Shown: positions 34,054 to 45,252, numbered from the stretch's first letter. The stretch: 64,000 bases of DNA from Mycobacterium marinum (GCF_003391395.1 NZ_CP024190.1:2170001-2234000); one strand, 5' to 3'. A program made the numbers and translations. The notes: generated by a model from the letters alone, not told the origin.

Positions 34054-34423
34054 ACCCGGAGCCCTCGATAATCGTCGACAGGTTCCCATCATGGCCGGGC
34101 ATCGTGGCGAATTGGCCGGTGTACAGTGAGGAAGTTCTGGGCCCATTCGGCCCAGGCACTGTGGTGCGGTTCACGCAGATCCGCGTGCGCCGTTCCAGCG
34201 AGTCGCTACGCATGTCCGAGGGAGCAGCCCTGCCTGTATCGGGCGGTCTTCGGTAGTGGCTGCCGGGCACCCCGGATCTGGGGAAAGTCCGGCCGCTTCG
34301 ATCGACGGCCGTAGCCGCATCCAGGCCGGCCCATCTGGGTCCGCGAGGAGTCCTGCAAACTCATCGGGTTACGTGTGACGCCGCGAAACAGCTGAATAAC
34401 CCAGAGAGGGCCGCACGGACGTT
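34054..34423. other. Gene-free region between the SMI1-like gene and gpsI
   Basis: About 370 bp with no supportable coding sequence. Short frames are present, but none shows a recognisable domain. It holds a stem-loop at 34137-34155 and, nearer gpsI, presumably its promoter and 5' leader. No clear TANNNT element with good spacing was found. It may contain the remains of sequence acquired with the SMI1-like gene. Confidence 0.5.
34137..34155 (+). terminator. Stem-loop downstream of the SMI1-like gene
   Basis: CTGGGCC-CATTC-GGCCCAG is a perfect 7-bp stem with a 5-nt loop, 84 bp after the SMI1-like stop. There is no U-tract, but mycobacterial terminators often lack one. It could instead act within the gpsI leader. 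Confidence 0.4.
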
Positions 34424-36689
<2,266 letters not shown>

Positions 36690-36712
<23 letters not shown>

Positions 36713-38006
36713 CCCTGCGGCCGTCCCGGCACTGCGCCGCACCACACTGCCGGGCGGTCTGCGGGTCGTCACCGAATACCTGCCTGCGGTGCGCTCCGCG
36801 TCGGTCGGGGTCTGGGTAGGGGTCGGGTCGCGGGACGAGGGCACGACGGTGGCCGGTGCCGCGCACTTCCTCGAGCACCTGCTCTTCAAGTCGACCCCGA
36901 CCCGCACCGCGGTGGACATCGCTCAGGCGATGGACGCCGTCGGCGGGGAGCTCAACGCGTTCACCGCCAAGGAGCACACCTGCTACTACGCGCACGTGCT
37001 CGACAACGACCTAGAGCTGGCCGTGGAACTGGTGGCCGACGTGGTGCTCAACGGACGCTGCGCCGCCGACGATGTCGAGCTGGAACGTGACGTCGTTCTC
37101 GAGGAGATCGCGATGCGCGACGATGACCCCGAGGACGCACTGGCGGACATGTTCTTGACGGCCATGTACGGTGACCATCCGGTCGGCCGGCCGGTGATTG
37201 GCAGTACCCAATCCGTCTCGGCGATGACGCGAGCCCAGCTGCACTCGTTTCACATGCGCCGCTACACACCGGATCGGATGGTCGTCGCGGTAGCCGGCAA
37301 TGTCGACCACAACCAGGTGGTCGGGTTGGTGCGCGAGCACTTCGGGCCACGCTTGGTCCGCGGCCGCCGGCCCGTCGCCCCGCGCAAGGGCACGGGCCGG
37401 GTCAACGGCACCCCGCAGCTGGTGCTGGCGGACCGGGAAGCCGAACAGACCCACGTGTCGTTGGGAGTCCGCACGCCCGGACGTGGCTGGGAGCACCGCT
37501 GGGCTTTGTCGGTGCTACATACCGCGCTGGGCGGCGGATTGAGCTCGCGGCTGTTCCAGGAGATCCGCGAGTCCCGCGGTCTTGCCTATTCGGTCTATTC
37601 GGCGCTGGACATCTTCGCTGACAGTGGAGCGCTGTCGGTGTATGCCGCCTGTCTTCCGGAACGTTTCGCCGAAGTGATGCGCGTGACCAGAGAGGTGCTG
37701 GAGGCGGTGGCACGCGACGGCATCACCGAGTCCGAATGCCGTATCGCCAAGGGCTCGCTGCGTGGCGGGCTGGTGCTGGGGCTGGAGGATTCCAGCTCGC
37801 GAATGAGCCGTATCGGCCGCAGCGAATTGAACTACGGTAAGCACCGCACTATCGAGCACACTTTGCAGCAAATCGATCGGGTCACGGTCGACGAGGTCAA
37901 CGCACTGGCCCGCCGGCTGCTGGTGAAACGATATGGCGCCGCGGTTCTCGGCCCGCATACCTCGAAACGACAGCTGCCGCAACAACTTCGAGCGATGGTA
38001 AATTAG
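36690..38006 (+). CDS. pepR: M16 family zinc protease PepR
   Basis: Insulinase-family metallopeptidase of 438 aa. The inverted zinc motif HxxEH reads HFLEH (His59, Glu62, His63), with the further Glu ligand in the ELERDVVLEEIAMRDDDPED region. The C-terminal inactive half-domain contains HTALGGGLSSRLFQEIRESR and LAYSVYSALD. It corresponds to mitochondrial-processing-peptidase-like YmxG proteins that accompany PNPase in Gram-positive bacteria. ATG 36690 lies inside the gpsI 3' end and gives the length of Rv2782c. Confidence 0.94.
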
Positions 38007-38010
38007 GTCG

Positions 38011-39045
38011 ATGGTACTGGGTTTCTGGGACATCGCGGTACCCATCGTGGGTGCTCCGATGGCGGGCGGCCCAGGAACCCCGGCCTTGGCCGCGGCCGTG
38101 TCGAACGCGGGCGGGCTGGGCTTCGTCGCTGGCGGGTATCGGACCGCCGACCAGTTCGCCGATGACATCTCCGCTGCGCGGGCCGCCACCACCGGCCCGA
38201 TCGGAGCCAATATCTTTGTGCCCCAGCCCAGCGTCGCCGACTGGTTGCAGCTGGAGTACTACGCAGAAGAACTCGCGGAGGTCGCCGAGTACTACCACGT
38301 CGAGGTGGGACAACCCATTCACGGCGATGACGACGAGTGGGAACGCAAGCTCGAAGTCGTGGCCGACATTCGTCCGGAGCTGGTGTCGTTCACCTTCGGT
38401 GCGCCGCCGCCCGATGTGGTCCGTCAGCTCAGTGCGCTGGGGTTGTTGGTTTCGGTCACGGTGACGTCGGCTTATGAGGCCGGGGTGGCCATCGCGGCCG
38501 GCGCTGACAACCTGGTGGTTCAGGGCCCCGGCGCGGGCGGGCATCGCGGTACGTTCGCGCCGGATACGGAGCCGGGCGAGGAGTCCCTGCACCAACTACT
38601 CGATCACATCGGCCATACCCACGATGTGCCGCTGATCGCGGCGGGCGGTCTTGGTACCGCCGACGAAGTCGCAGCCGTGCTGCGCAGGGGAGCGGTTGCT
38701 GCACAGGTGGGGACGGCGCTGTTGCTTGCTGATGAAGCGGGTACCAGCTCGGTGCACCGAGTTGCCCTGAAGAACCCGGAGTTCGACTCCACGCTAGTCA
38801 CCCGTGCTTTCTCCGGCCGCTATGCGCGAGGGCTGGCGAACAACTTCACTCGACTGCTTGACCGGGTCGCGCCGCTTGGCTATCCGGAGGTCAATCAGAT
38901 GACCAAGCCCATCCGGGCGGCGGCGATCGAGGCGGACGACCCCCACGGAACAAACCTGTGGGCGGGGACGGCCTACCGGGCGGCCCAGGCGGGACCGGCG
39001 GCCGACATCGTTGCGGCCCTGGCGCCGGACGTGTGGTCGCTGTAG
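38011..39045 (+). CDS. Nitronate monooxygenase (2-nitropropane dioxygenase family)
   Basis: FMN-dependent TIM-barrel enzyme of 344 aa that probably oxidises alkyl nitronates such as propionate-3-nitronate. Features are PIVGAPMAGGPGTPALAAAV at the start, NAGGLGFVAGG, the FMN-phosphate loop QGPGAGGHRGTF and IAAGGLGTADEVAAVLRRGA. The gene starts 4 bp after pepR, as does Rv2781c. It ends at a hairpin shared with the convergent ald gene. Confidence 0.9.
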   Translation: MVLGFWDIAVPIVGAPMAGGPGTPALAAAVSNAGGLGFVAGGYRTADQFADDISAARAATTGPIGANIFVPQPSVADWLQLEYYAEELAEVAEYYHVEVGQPIHGDDDEWERKLEVVADIRPELVSFTFGAPPPDVVRQLSALGLLVSVTVTSAYEAGVAIAAGADNLVVQGPGAGGHRGTFAPDTEPGEESLHQLLDHIGHTHDVPLIAAGGLGTADEVAAVLRRGAVAAQVGTALLLADEAGTSSVHRVALKNPEFDSTLVTRAFSGRYARGLANNFTRLLDRVAPLGYPEVNQMTKPIRAAAIEADDPHGTNLWAGTAYRAAQAGPAADIVAALAPDVWSL

Positions 39046-39068
39046 GTCCGGCCCAACGGCCCCCGACG

Positions 39069-39109
39069 CGACACTGGCCACCTGCATGGTGGGCAGGTGG
39101 CCAGCGTCG
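39069..39109. terminator. Bidirectional hairpin terminator between Rv2781c-like gene and ald
   Basis: Two 17-nt arms (39069-39085 and 39093-39109) pair around a 7-nt loop with a single mismatch: CGACACTGGCCACCTGC against GCAGGTGGCCAGCGTCG. It sits between two convergent stops, 24 bp after one and 13 bp before the other, and should end transcription from both sides. There is no U-tract. Confidence 0.75.
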
Positions 39110-39121
39110 GTTGTGATTCGG

Positions 39122-40237
39122 TTAGCCGAGCACGCTCGCCGGGTCGGTGAACGGCAGGTCGAGGTCGGCGGCCACGTGATCTGCCAGCAGCGCGCCTTCG
39201 TGAGTCGAAAGGCCTTTAGCCAGTGCAGAATCCGAGAGGCAGGCCGCTTGCCAACCCAGGTCGGCGAGCTTGAGCACGTAGGGCATGGTCGCGTTGGTTA
39301 GCGCGTAGGTCGACGTGCGGGGCGCGGCGCCGGGCATGTTCGCGACGCAGTAGAACACCGTGTCGTGGACGGTGAACGTCGGCGACGTGTGCGTGGTCGG
39401 CCGGGAGTCCTCGAAGCAGCCGCCCTGGTCGATGGAGATGTCCACCAGCACGGCGCCCTTCTTCATCCGCGCTACCAGCGAGTTCGGAATCAACTTGGGT
39501 GCCTTGGCGCCGGGCACCAGCACGGCCCCGATCAGCAGGTCGGCGTTGACTGCCGCATCCTCGAGGTCGAGGGTCGACGAGTAGCGGGTCCGGACACGAC
39601 CGCCGAACTCCGCGTCGATCTGGCGGAGCTTGTTGATGTTGACATCCAGCACGGTGACCATCGCGCCCATGCCGTTGGCGACGCGGGCGGCGTTGTAGCC
39701 GGCCGTGCCCGCGCCGATCACCACGACGTCGGCCGGCTTGACGCCGGGGACGCCGCCCATCAGCACGCCGCGACCGCCGTGGGTGCGCATCAGGTGGTAG
39801 GCGCCAGCCTGGGCGGACAGGCGCCCGGCGACCTCGCTCATGGGGGCCAGCAGCGGCAATGCGCCGTCGGCGGTCTGCACCGTCTCGTAGGCGATGGAGG
39901 TGGTGCCGGACTGCAGCAGGGCATCGGTGCAGGCGCGCGAGGCGGCCAGGTGCAGGTAGGTGAACAGGGTCTGGCCCCGGCGCAGCCGGCCGTACTCGGA
40001 CTCGATCGGCTCCTTGACCTTGAGCAGCAGGTCCGCATCCGCCCACACCTGGTCGGCGGTGCTGATCAGCTGGGCACCGGCGGCCTTGAAGTCGGAGTCG
40101 GAGATGGCGGAGCCTTCTCCGGCACCGGCCTGGATCAGCACCTCGTGGCCGCGCTTGGTCAAGGCGGCGACGCCGGCCGGGGTGATCGCAACCCGGAATT
40201 CGTTGTCTTTGGTTTCGGTTGGAATACCGACTCGCAT
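39122..40237 (-). CDS. ald: L-alanine dehydrogenase
   Basis: NAD-dependent enzyme of 371 aa that interconverts alanine with pyruvate and ammonia, and glycine with glyoxylate. Active-site residues known from the M. tuberculosis enzyme are present: Arg15 (DNEFRV), Lys75 (LLKVKEPI) and His96 (LFTYLHLA). The NAD-binding loop is VIGAGTAGYNAARVANGMGA, and SIDQGGCFEDSRPTTH lies near residue 270. The frame is intact. It is transcribed divergently from the Lrp/AsnC regulator. Confidence 0.97.
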   Translation of the reverse strand: MRVGIPTETKDNEFRVAITPAGVAALTKRGHEVLIQAGAGEGSAISDSDFKAAGAQLISTADQVWADADLLLKVKEPIESEYGRLRRGQTLFTYLHLAASRACTDALLQSGTTSIAYETVQTADGALPLLAPMSEVAGRLSAQAGAYHLMRTHGGRGVLMGGVPGVKPADVVVIGAGTAGYNAARVANGMGAMVTVLDVNINKLRQIDAEFGGRVRTRYSSTLDLEDAAVNADLLIGAVLVPGAKAPKLIPNSLVARMKKGAVLVDISIDQGGCFEDSRPTTHTSPTFTVHDTVFYCVANMPGAAPRTSTYALTNATMPYVLKLADLGWQAACLSDSALAKGLSTHEGALLADHVAADLDLPFTDPASVLG

Positions 40238-40303
40238 ATTCGCTCCTGCCGATTTGGTGGGGGTTTGACGGGCTTGTGTGACGCGGTTCCATAAGTGTGA
40301 AAA

Positions 40304-40316
40304 AACTTCGGAAGTT
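40304..40316. promoter_or_regulatory. Inverted repeat in the ald-aldR intergenic region
   Basis: AACTTC-G-GAAGTT is a perfect 6-bp inverted repeat around one base, in the 117-bp divergent promoter region. It is a candidate AldR site. Lrp-family proteins often bind several such repeats as octamers. Confidence 0.45.
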
Positions 40317-40321
40317 ATGCA

Positions 40322-40346
40322 ATTACACTGATGATAATTCTGTAAT
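40322..40346. promoter_or_regulatory. Second inverted repeat next to the aldR start
   Basis: ATTACA (40322-40327) and TGTAAT (40341-40346) are perfect inverted arms 13 nt apart, centred over an AT-rich stretch (GATAATTC). The repeat ends 8 nt before the aldR ATG and would suit autorepression. Confidence 0.4.
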
Positions 40347-40354
40347 GTGGATGC

Positions 40355-40870
40355 ATGTCTGATGACCTAACGGGATCTAGCGGCCGAGGGGGAGACTCGC
40401 CGAAGGATGTTCGGCCCGCTGCTCTTGACGACATGGACCGCAAGATCCTGCTGCTGCTGCATGGCGATGCCAGGATCACCAACAATGCCCTGGCCCAGGC
40501 GGTCGGGATCGCGCCTTCGACATGCCACGGCCGGGTTCGCCGACTGGTCGATCTCGGCGTGATCCGCGGGTTCTACACCGATATCGACCCCGTGGCGGTG
40601 GGCCAACCGCTGCAGGCGATGATCTCGGTCAGCCTGCAGGCCAACGCCCGTGGCAAGATCCGCAGCTTCATTCAGCAGATCCGCCGCAAGCGACAGGTGA
40701 TGGATGTCTACTTCCTGGCCGGTGCCGAAGACTTTCTGTTGCATGTCGCCGCTCGGGACACCGATGACCTGCGCTCATTTGTGGTGGAGAACCTCAACGC
40801 GGACATCAACGTCGCGGGCACCCAAACGTCGCTGATCTTCGAACATCTACGCGGGGCCGCGCCCCTTTAG
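40355..40870 (+). CDS. aldR: Lrp/AsnC family regulator AldR
   Basis: Regulator of 171 aa with an N-terminal helix-turn-helix (about 27-75; NNALAQAVGIAPSTCHGRVRRL) and a C-terminal RAM ligand-binding domain (QPLQAMISVSLQANARGKI; VYFLAGAEDFLLHVA). The M. tuberculosis orthologue Rv2779c controls ald in response to alanine and other amino acids. It is divergent from ald with operator-like repeats between them. ATG 40355 was used; ATG 40351 is out of frame. Confidence 0.93.
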   Translation: MSDDLTGSSGRGGDSPKDVRPAALDDMDRKILLLLHGDARITNNALAQAVGIAPSTCHGRVRRLVDLGVIRGFYTDIDPVAVGQPLQAMISVSLQANARGKIRSFIQQIRRKRQVMDVYFLAGAEDFLLHVAARDTDDLRSFVVENLNADINVAGTQTSLIFEHLRGAAPL

Positions 40871-40886
40871 GCCGGTCCGCCCTGGT

Positions 40887-40892
40887 TATGAT
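40887..40892 (+). promoter_or_regulatory. Candidate -10 of a leaderless transcript
   Basis: TATGAT ends 6 nt before the ATG of the SRPBCC gene at 40899, and no ribosome-binding site is visible in between. Confidence 0.45.
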
Positions 40893-40898
40893 CACCCA

Positions 40899-41363
40899 AT
40901 GACCAAGCCTTCTGTGGCGGCCACTGTCGAGATCGATGCCACCCCCGAGCGGGTGTACGGACTGATCACCGACCTGAGGACACTGGCGTCGCTGGCCGAG
41001 GAGGCGGTGGCGATGGAACTGCAGAAGGGCGATGGAGTCGGTAAGGGGGCCGTGTTCGTCGGCCACAACCGAAACGGTGGCCGGCGCTGGAAGACGACCT
41101 GCACGGTGACCGACGCGGAACCGGGCCGGATCTTCGCGTTCGATGTCCACTCCATCTTCATTCCGGTGTCGCGGTGGCAGTACGACATCGTCGGTGCCGA
41201 TGGCGGTTGCCGGGTCACCGAGAGCACCTGGGACCGGCGGCCCGGGTGGTTCCGCAAGGTGGCCGGCCTGGCGACCGGGGTCAAGGATCGGGCCGCGACA
41301 AACGCCGAGCACATCGCGACCACGCTGCAGCGCCTGAAGCAACGTGCTGAGGCTGGCGACTGA
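40899..41363 (+). CDS. SRPBCC (polyketide cyclase-like) family protein
   Basis: Protein of 154 aa with the START/Bet v1-like fold typical of SRPBCC proteins, which bind hydrophobic ligands: VAATVEIDATPERVYGLITD at the start, then GKGAVFVGHNRNGGRRWKTT, a RWQYDIVG strand, and a long C-terminal helix. The ligand is unknown. It lies just after aldR and corresponds in position to Rv2778c. It may carry a lipid or sterol intermediate for the oxidative genes that follow, but that is inference from proximity. Confidence 0.82.
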   Translation: MTKPSVAATVEIDATPERVYGLITDLRTLASLAEEAVAMELQKGDGVGKGAVFVGHNRNGGRRWKTTCTVTDAEPGRIFAFDVHSIFIPVSRWQYDIVGADGGCRVTESTWDRRPGWFRKVAGLATGVKDRAATNAEHIATTLQRLKQRAEAGD

Positions 41364-41467
41364 GTTCTTCACCATCGGGGGATTGCATCACTATACTTGC
41401 GAGCACGAGTTGTCTATTGAGGCGACATTTGAGGCGTTAATGTAAACGTCCAAGGCAAGGGGGCCTT

Positions 41468-42385
41468 ATGTTCACCGTCGATAACCGCGCAGTAGGGCCG
41501 CACTCTGGAGAATCGGGTGCGGCAGACCACGAGCGTCTCGTTCTGGAGGCTCGCGATGTCGAGTTCGACTGGGCGAACCTGCCGTTTCATTACGTGCCCA
41601 ACGAGCCGCTGCCGACCCATGTGCTCAACGTGCTGCACCTGCTGCTGCCCGCCGGCGAGGAATTCTTCGTCGAGGTGTTCAAGAAGACGTTGCCATTGAT
41701 CAAGGATGATCAGCTGCGGCTGGATGTGCAGGGGTTCATCGGCCAGGAGGCGATGCACTCCCAGGCACACTCCGGTGTGCTGGCCCACTTCGAGGCCCAG
41801 GGCGTGGACGTGACGCCTTATACCGACCAGATCAGGTGGCTGTTCGGGAAGCTGCTGGCGGAGAAGCCGGGACGCAATCCGCGACAACGGCACCGCTGGC
41901 TGCTGGAGCAGGTCTCCTTCATCGCGGCAATCGAGCACTACACCGCCGTATTGGGGGAGTGGATTCTGAACTCGCCGCAACTCGACGTGGTCGGCACCGA
42001 CCCGGTGATGCTGGACATGCTCCGGTGGCACGGCGCAGAAGAGGTCGAGCACAAGGCGGTGGCGTTCGACACCATGAAGCACCTGCGCGCGGGGTATTGG
42101 CGGCAAGTGCGTGCGCAGCTGGCCGTGACGCCGGTGATGCTGTTGCTGTGGATTCGCGGGGTCCGGTTCATGTATACGGTGGATCCGCTGCTGGCGCCGG
42201 GCACCAAACCACGGTGGCGGGACTACGTCAGGTCCGCGCGTCGCGGTCTGACGCCCGGCCCGTGGCGACTGATCCGGGTGGTAGGCGACTACTACAAGCC
42301 GGGCTTTCACCCCTCGCAGTTGGGTGGACTCGAGCGGGCCGTCGACTACCTGGCCGTCTCTCCCGCCGCCCGGGCGTCGCACTGA
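41468..42385 (+). CDS. Predicted metal-dependent hydrolase of the PF10118 type (ferritin-like)
   Basis: Protein of 305 aa in the family annotated as metal-dependent hydrolase. Candidate diiron-type ligands are visible: EEFFVEVFKK, GQEAMHSQAHSG (ExxxH), SFIAAIEHYTA (ExxH) and GAEEVEHKAVAFD (ExxH). The pattern suggests a ferritin-like four-helix metal site rather than a true hydrolase. Relatives often lie near P450 or other oxygenase genes. It occupies the position of Rv2777c. It is followed 5 bp later by the EphD-like gene, so they are likely one transcript. Confidence 0.82.
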   Translation: MFTVDNRAVGPHSGESGAADHERLVLEARDVEFDWANLPFHYVPNEPLPTHVLNVLHLLLPAGEEFFVEVFKKTLPLIKDDQLRLDVQGFIGQEAMHSQAHSGVLAHFEAQGVDVTPYTDQIRWLFGKLLAEKPGRNPRQRHRWLLEQVSFIAAIEHYTAVLGEWILNSPQLDVVGTDPVMLDMLRWHGAEEVEHKAVAFDTMKHLRAGYWRQVRAQLAVTPVMLLLWIRGVRFMYTVDPLLAPGTKPRWRDYVRSARRGLTPGPWRLIRVVGDYYKPGFHPSQLGGLERAVDYLAVSPAARASH

Positions 42386-42390
42386 GGCCA

Positions 42391-44151
42391 ATGAACACCG
42401 CTTCGCGAACGGGAATCACCGCATCCGACGGCGCCACCCTGGCCGTGTATCACTACACGCCGCTAGATCCGCAGCGCCCGACCATTTTGGCCATTCACGG
42501 CTGGCCCGATAACCACCACCTGTGGGATCCGGTGGCCGAGCTGCTCGGCGATCGCTACAACGTGGTTGCCTATGACGTGCGCGGCTCCGGCGAATCATCC
42601 TGTCCTGCCAGTCGTTCCGGATACCGGCTGGAACAGCTGGTTTCTGACACCGGCGCGGTGATCGACAGCCTGGGCGTCGATCGGGTGCACCTGCTGGCAC
42701 ACGATTGGGGCTCGATTCAGGGCTGGGCCGCGGTGACCGCCGACTCGGTCATGGAAAAGGTCGCCTCATTTACCTCTATCTCGGGCCCGCACCTGCAGTA
42801 CGCGGGTGCGTTCCTGCGCTCGGGGCGCACCCCCCGCTCGGTGGCCCAGGTTGCCAGGCAGCTTGCCAGTTCGGGATACATCGGGTTCTTCTTGTGCCCG
42901 GTAGTGCCGGAACTCTTCTTCCGTTCCGGCATCGGGGTGAAACTCGTTGGGGTGTTTGAGCGTATCGGTCAATCGAGCACCCGCAGTCAGCGTGGTCAGA
43001 CGCCGCGCTCGATCGGGGACTATGTGAACGCGCTCAACCTCTATCGGGCCAACATGCCCGCCGGATTTGTCACCGATGGGTCGTCACTCCCGCAGACCAG
43101 CGTGCCGGTTCAGGTGCTGGTGCCCAGGAAAGACATGTTCGTGACACCGGCTCTGCAACGTTTCACCGGCGCGATTCCGGGCGGCGGCAGGGTGGTCCCG
43201 ATCGAGGGCGGGCACTGGGTGGTGACCTCGCGTCCGGACGTGGTCGCACGGCTGACCGCCGACTGGGTGGACCGGGTCGTTGCGGGTACGGGCGACGCCG
43301 CGGCGACCGTGGTGCGCGCGGGTCCGGGTGAGGTGCGCGGTCAGCTCGCTTTGGTCACCGGGGCGGGTGCGGGCATCGGCCGGGCCACCGCGGTGGAGCT
43401 GGCGCGCCAGGGCGCCCGCATGGTGATAATCGCCGACCGTGACCTTGCCGCGGCCAACGAGAGCGCAGCACAGGTGCGCGCCGCGGGCGCGGCGGCGGCC
43501 GTGTACCAGGTCGATGTCAGCGACGAAACGGCGATGAACGACCTTGCCGCGCAAGTCCTTGACGAACATGGTGTCGTCGACATCCTGGTGAACAACGCCG
43601 GAATCGGGATGGCGGGCAGGTTTTTGGAGACGACCCCGCAGCACTGGGACGCGATCCTGGGGATCAATGTCGGTGGCGTCATCAGCGGGAGCCGAGCATT
43701 CGGCGCCCAGATGGTGGAGCGCGGTCAGGGCGGAACGATCATCAACATCGCGTCGGCCGCCGCGTATCTCCCGTCGAAATCGATGGTCGCCTACAGCACC
43801 ACCAAGGCCGCCGTGCTGGGGTTCAGCGAAGCGTTGCGCGCCGACCTAGCCGACGAAGGCATCAGCGTCACAGCGGTGTGCCCGGGCTTCGTCAACACCA
43901 ACATCGCCAAGAGCACTGTCTACGCCGGGATGTCGACCGAGCAACAAGAGCGCGCCCGGCAGAAGGCGGACGCGGCCTATCGGCGTCGTAATTTCACCCC
44001 GGAAGCGACCGCAAAGGCGATCGTGAAGGCCATCAGGTCCGGGCCGGCCGTGTTGCCGGTGGCCGCGGAATCCAAGGTGGGCTACGCGATGCGGCGCATC
44101 AGCCCGTCGATGATTCGGATGTTCGCACGCTTGGACATCCGGCAGCGGTAG
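42391..44151 (+). CDS. Alpha/beta hydrolase-SDR fusion (EphD-like)
   Basis: Two-domain protein of 586 aa. The N-terminal alpha/beta hydrolase (1-300) is of epoxide-hydrolase type, with HGWPDN at the oxyanion site and the nucleophile Asp105 in AHDWGS. The C-terminal short-chain dehydrogenase (about 315-586) has VTGAGAGIGRA, NNAGIG and the catalytic Tyr468 and Lys472 (YSTTK). EphD (Rv2214c) of M. tuberculosis has the same architecture and affects mycolate metabolism. ATG 42391 was chosen over a longer frame that is only shadow of the preceding gene. It sits between Rv2777c- and Rv2776c-like genes. Confidence 0.9.
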   Translation: MNTASRTGITASDGATLAVYHYTPLDPQRPTILAIHGWPDNHHLWDPVAELLGDRYNVVAYDVRGSGESSCPASRSGYRLEQLVSDTGAVIDSLGVDRVHLLAHDWGSIQGWAAVTADSVMEKVASFTSISGPHLQYAGAFLRSGRTPRSVAQVARQLASSGYIGFFLCPVVPELFFRSGIGVKLVGVFERIGQSSTRSQRGQTPRSIGDYVNALNLYRANMPAGFVTDGSSLPQTSVPVQVLVPRKDMFVTPALQRFTGAIPGGGRVVPIEGGHWVVTSRPDVVARLTADWVDRVVAGTGDAAATVVRAGPGEVRGQLALVTGAGAGIGRATAVELARQGARMVIIADRDLAAANESAAQVRAAGAAAAVYQVDVSDETAMNDLAAQVLDEHGVVDILVNNAGIGMAGRFLETTPQHWDAILGINVGGVISGSRAFGAQMVERGQGGTIINIASAAAYLPSKSMVAYSTTKAAVLGFSEALRADLADEGISVTAVCPGFVNTNIAKSTVYAGMSTEQQERARQKADAAYRRRNFTPEATAKAIVKAIRSGPAVLPVAAESKVGYAMRRISPSMIRMFARLDIRQR

Positions 44152-44164
44152 AAAGTTGGGGGAT

Positions 44165-45247
44165 ATGGCGGTGTCGGAGAGCAGCTGGACCAGCAGGCCC
44201 GCCGATCTGTACGGTCGCAGCCACCGGGATCGCTTTGCCACCGCATTGTGGGGTGTGCGCACCATGTTCGGTGGATTCGCCCGGTTCTCGCGGTGGAATC
44301 CGTCGCGGGTAACGCCGGTGGGCCGGACACATCGCGCCAGGGTGGTTGAGCGCGAACTCGTCGCGCCCGACGTGGTCGCGCTGACCCTGGCAGACCCGGA
44401 CGGCGGATTGCTTCCGTCCTGGTCACCCGGGGGGCACATCGACGTGCAGCTGCCCTCTGGCCGGCGCCGCCAGTATTCGCTGTGCGGCCCACCGGGGCGC
44501 CGCATCGACTACCGCGTCGCGGTGCGCCGCATCGCCGACGGGGGCGGCGGTTCCATCGAGATGCACGCCGCTTACCAACCGGGAGACATCCTGGTCTTCG
44601 AGGGGCCGCGCAACGCGTTCTATCTCGGTGCTGCCGAGCACGACATGCTCTTTGTGATCGGCGGCATCGGGGTGACTCCGATTCTGCCGATGGTCGCGCT
44701 GGCCCAGCAGCGCGGCGTCAATTGGCGCGCGATGTATGCCGGTCGCAGCCGCGAGTACATGCCCCTACTCGATGAGCTCGTGGCTGTCGCACCGGAGCGG
44801 GTGTCGGTGTGGGCCGACGACGAACACGGCCGCTTTGCCCAAGTGGAAGATCTGGTGGCCGGGGCCGGACCGAAGACGGCCGTCTACGTGTGCGGGCCAC
44901 CCCCAATGCTGGAGGCGGTACGCGCGGCGCGTGCTGAATATCCTTGTGCACCTTTGCACTACGAACGATTCAGCCCGCCGCCGGTCGTGGACGGGGTGCC
45001 GTTCGAGCTGGAGCTCGCGCGCACCGGCGAGGTGCTGAGCATCCCGGCGAATCGGACAGCGCTGGACGTCATGCTCGACCGCGATCCGACGACCGCGTAC
45101 TCCTGCCAACAGGGATTCTGCGGCACGTGCAAGGTCAAAGTGCTTGCCGGACGGGTTGATCACCGTGGCCGGGCGGCGCAGGGTGACGACGAAATGCTGG
45201 TCTGCGTTTCGCGGGGGCACAGCGCTCGGGTCGTCATCGACGCCTGA
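44165..45247 (+). CDS. Ferredoxin-dependent oxygenase reductase (phthalate dioxygenase reductase type)
   Basis: Protein of 360 aa with a flavin-binding barrel (RQYSLCGPPG, about 105), an NAD-binding domain (GGIGVTPILPMVALAQQRG) and a C-terminal plant-type [2Fe-2S] domain with Cys314, Cys319, Cys322 and Cys347. This is the VanB/PDR layout: electrons pass from NADH through flavin and the iron-sulfur cluster to an oxygenase. It matches Rv2776c. ATG 44165 follows a GGGGGA site; TTG 44156 is in frame. The Rieske oxygenase at 46018 is an obvious possible partner. Confidence 0.92.
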   Translation: MAVSESSWTSRPADLYGRSHRDRFATALWGVRTMFGGFARFSRWNPSRVTPVGRTHRARVVERELVAPDVVALTLADPDGGLLPSWSPGGHIDVQLPSGRRRQYSLCGPPGRRIDYRVAVRRIADGGGGSIEMHAAYQPGDILVFEGPRNAFYLGAAEHDMLFVIGGIGVTPILPMVALAQQRGVNWRAMYAGRSREYMPLLDELVAVAPERVSVWADDEHGRFAQVEDLVAGAGPKTAVYVCGPPPMLEAVRAARAEYPCAPLHYERFSPPPVVDGVPFELELARTGEVLSIPANRTALDVMLDRDPTTAYSCQQGFCGTCKVKVLAGRVDHRGRAAQGDDEMLVCVSRGHSARVVIDA

Positions 45248-45252
45248 GCGAC

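Noticed and set aside
34126..34314. A short frame before gpsI as a hidden gene
   Set aside because: It is Cys/Arg/Trp-rich with no ribosome-binding site and no similarity; it looks random.
41836..42390. An N-terminal extension of the EphD-like fusion
   Set aside because: It lies within the metal-protein gene in another frame and has no domain similarity; ATG 42391 starts the hydrolase domain.
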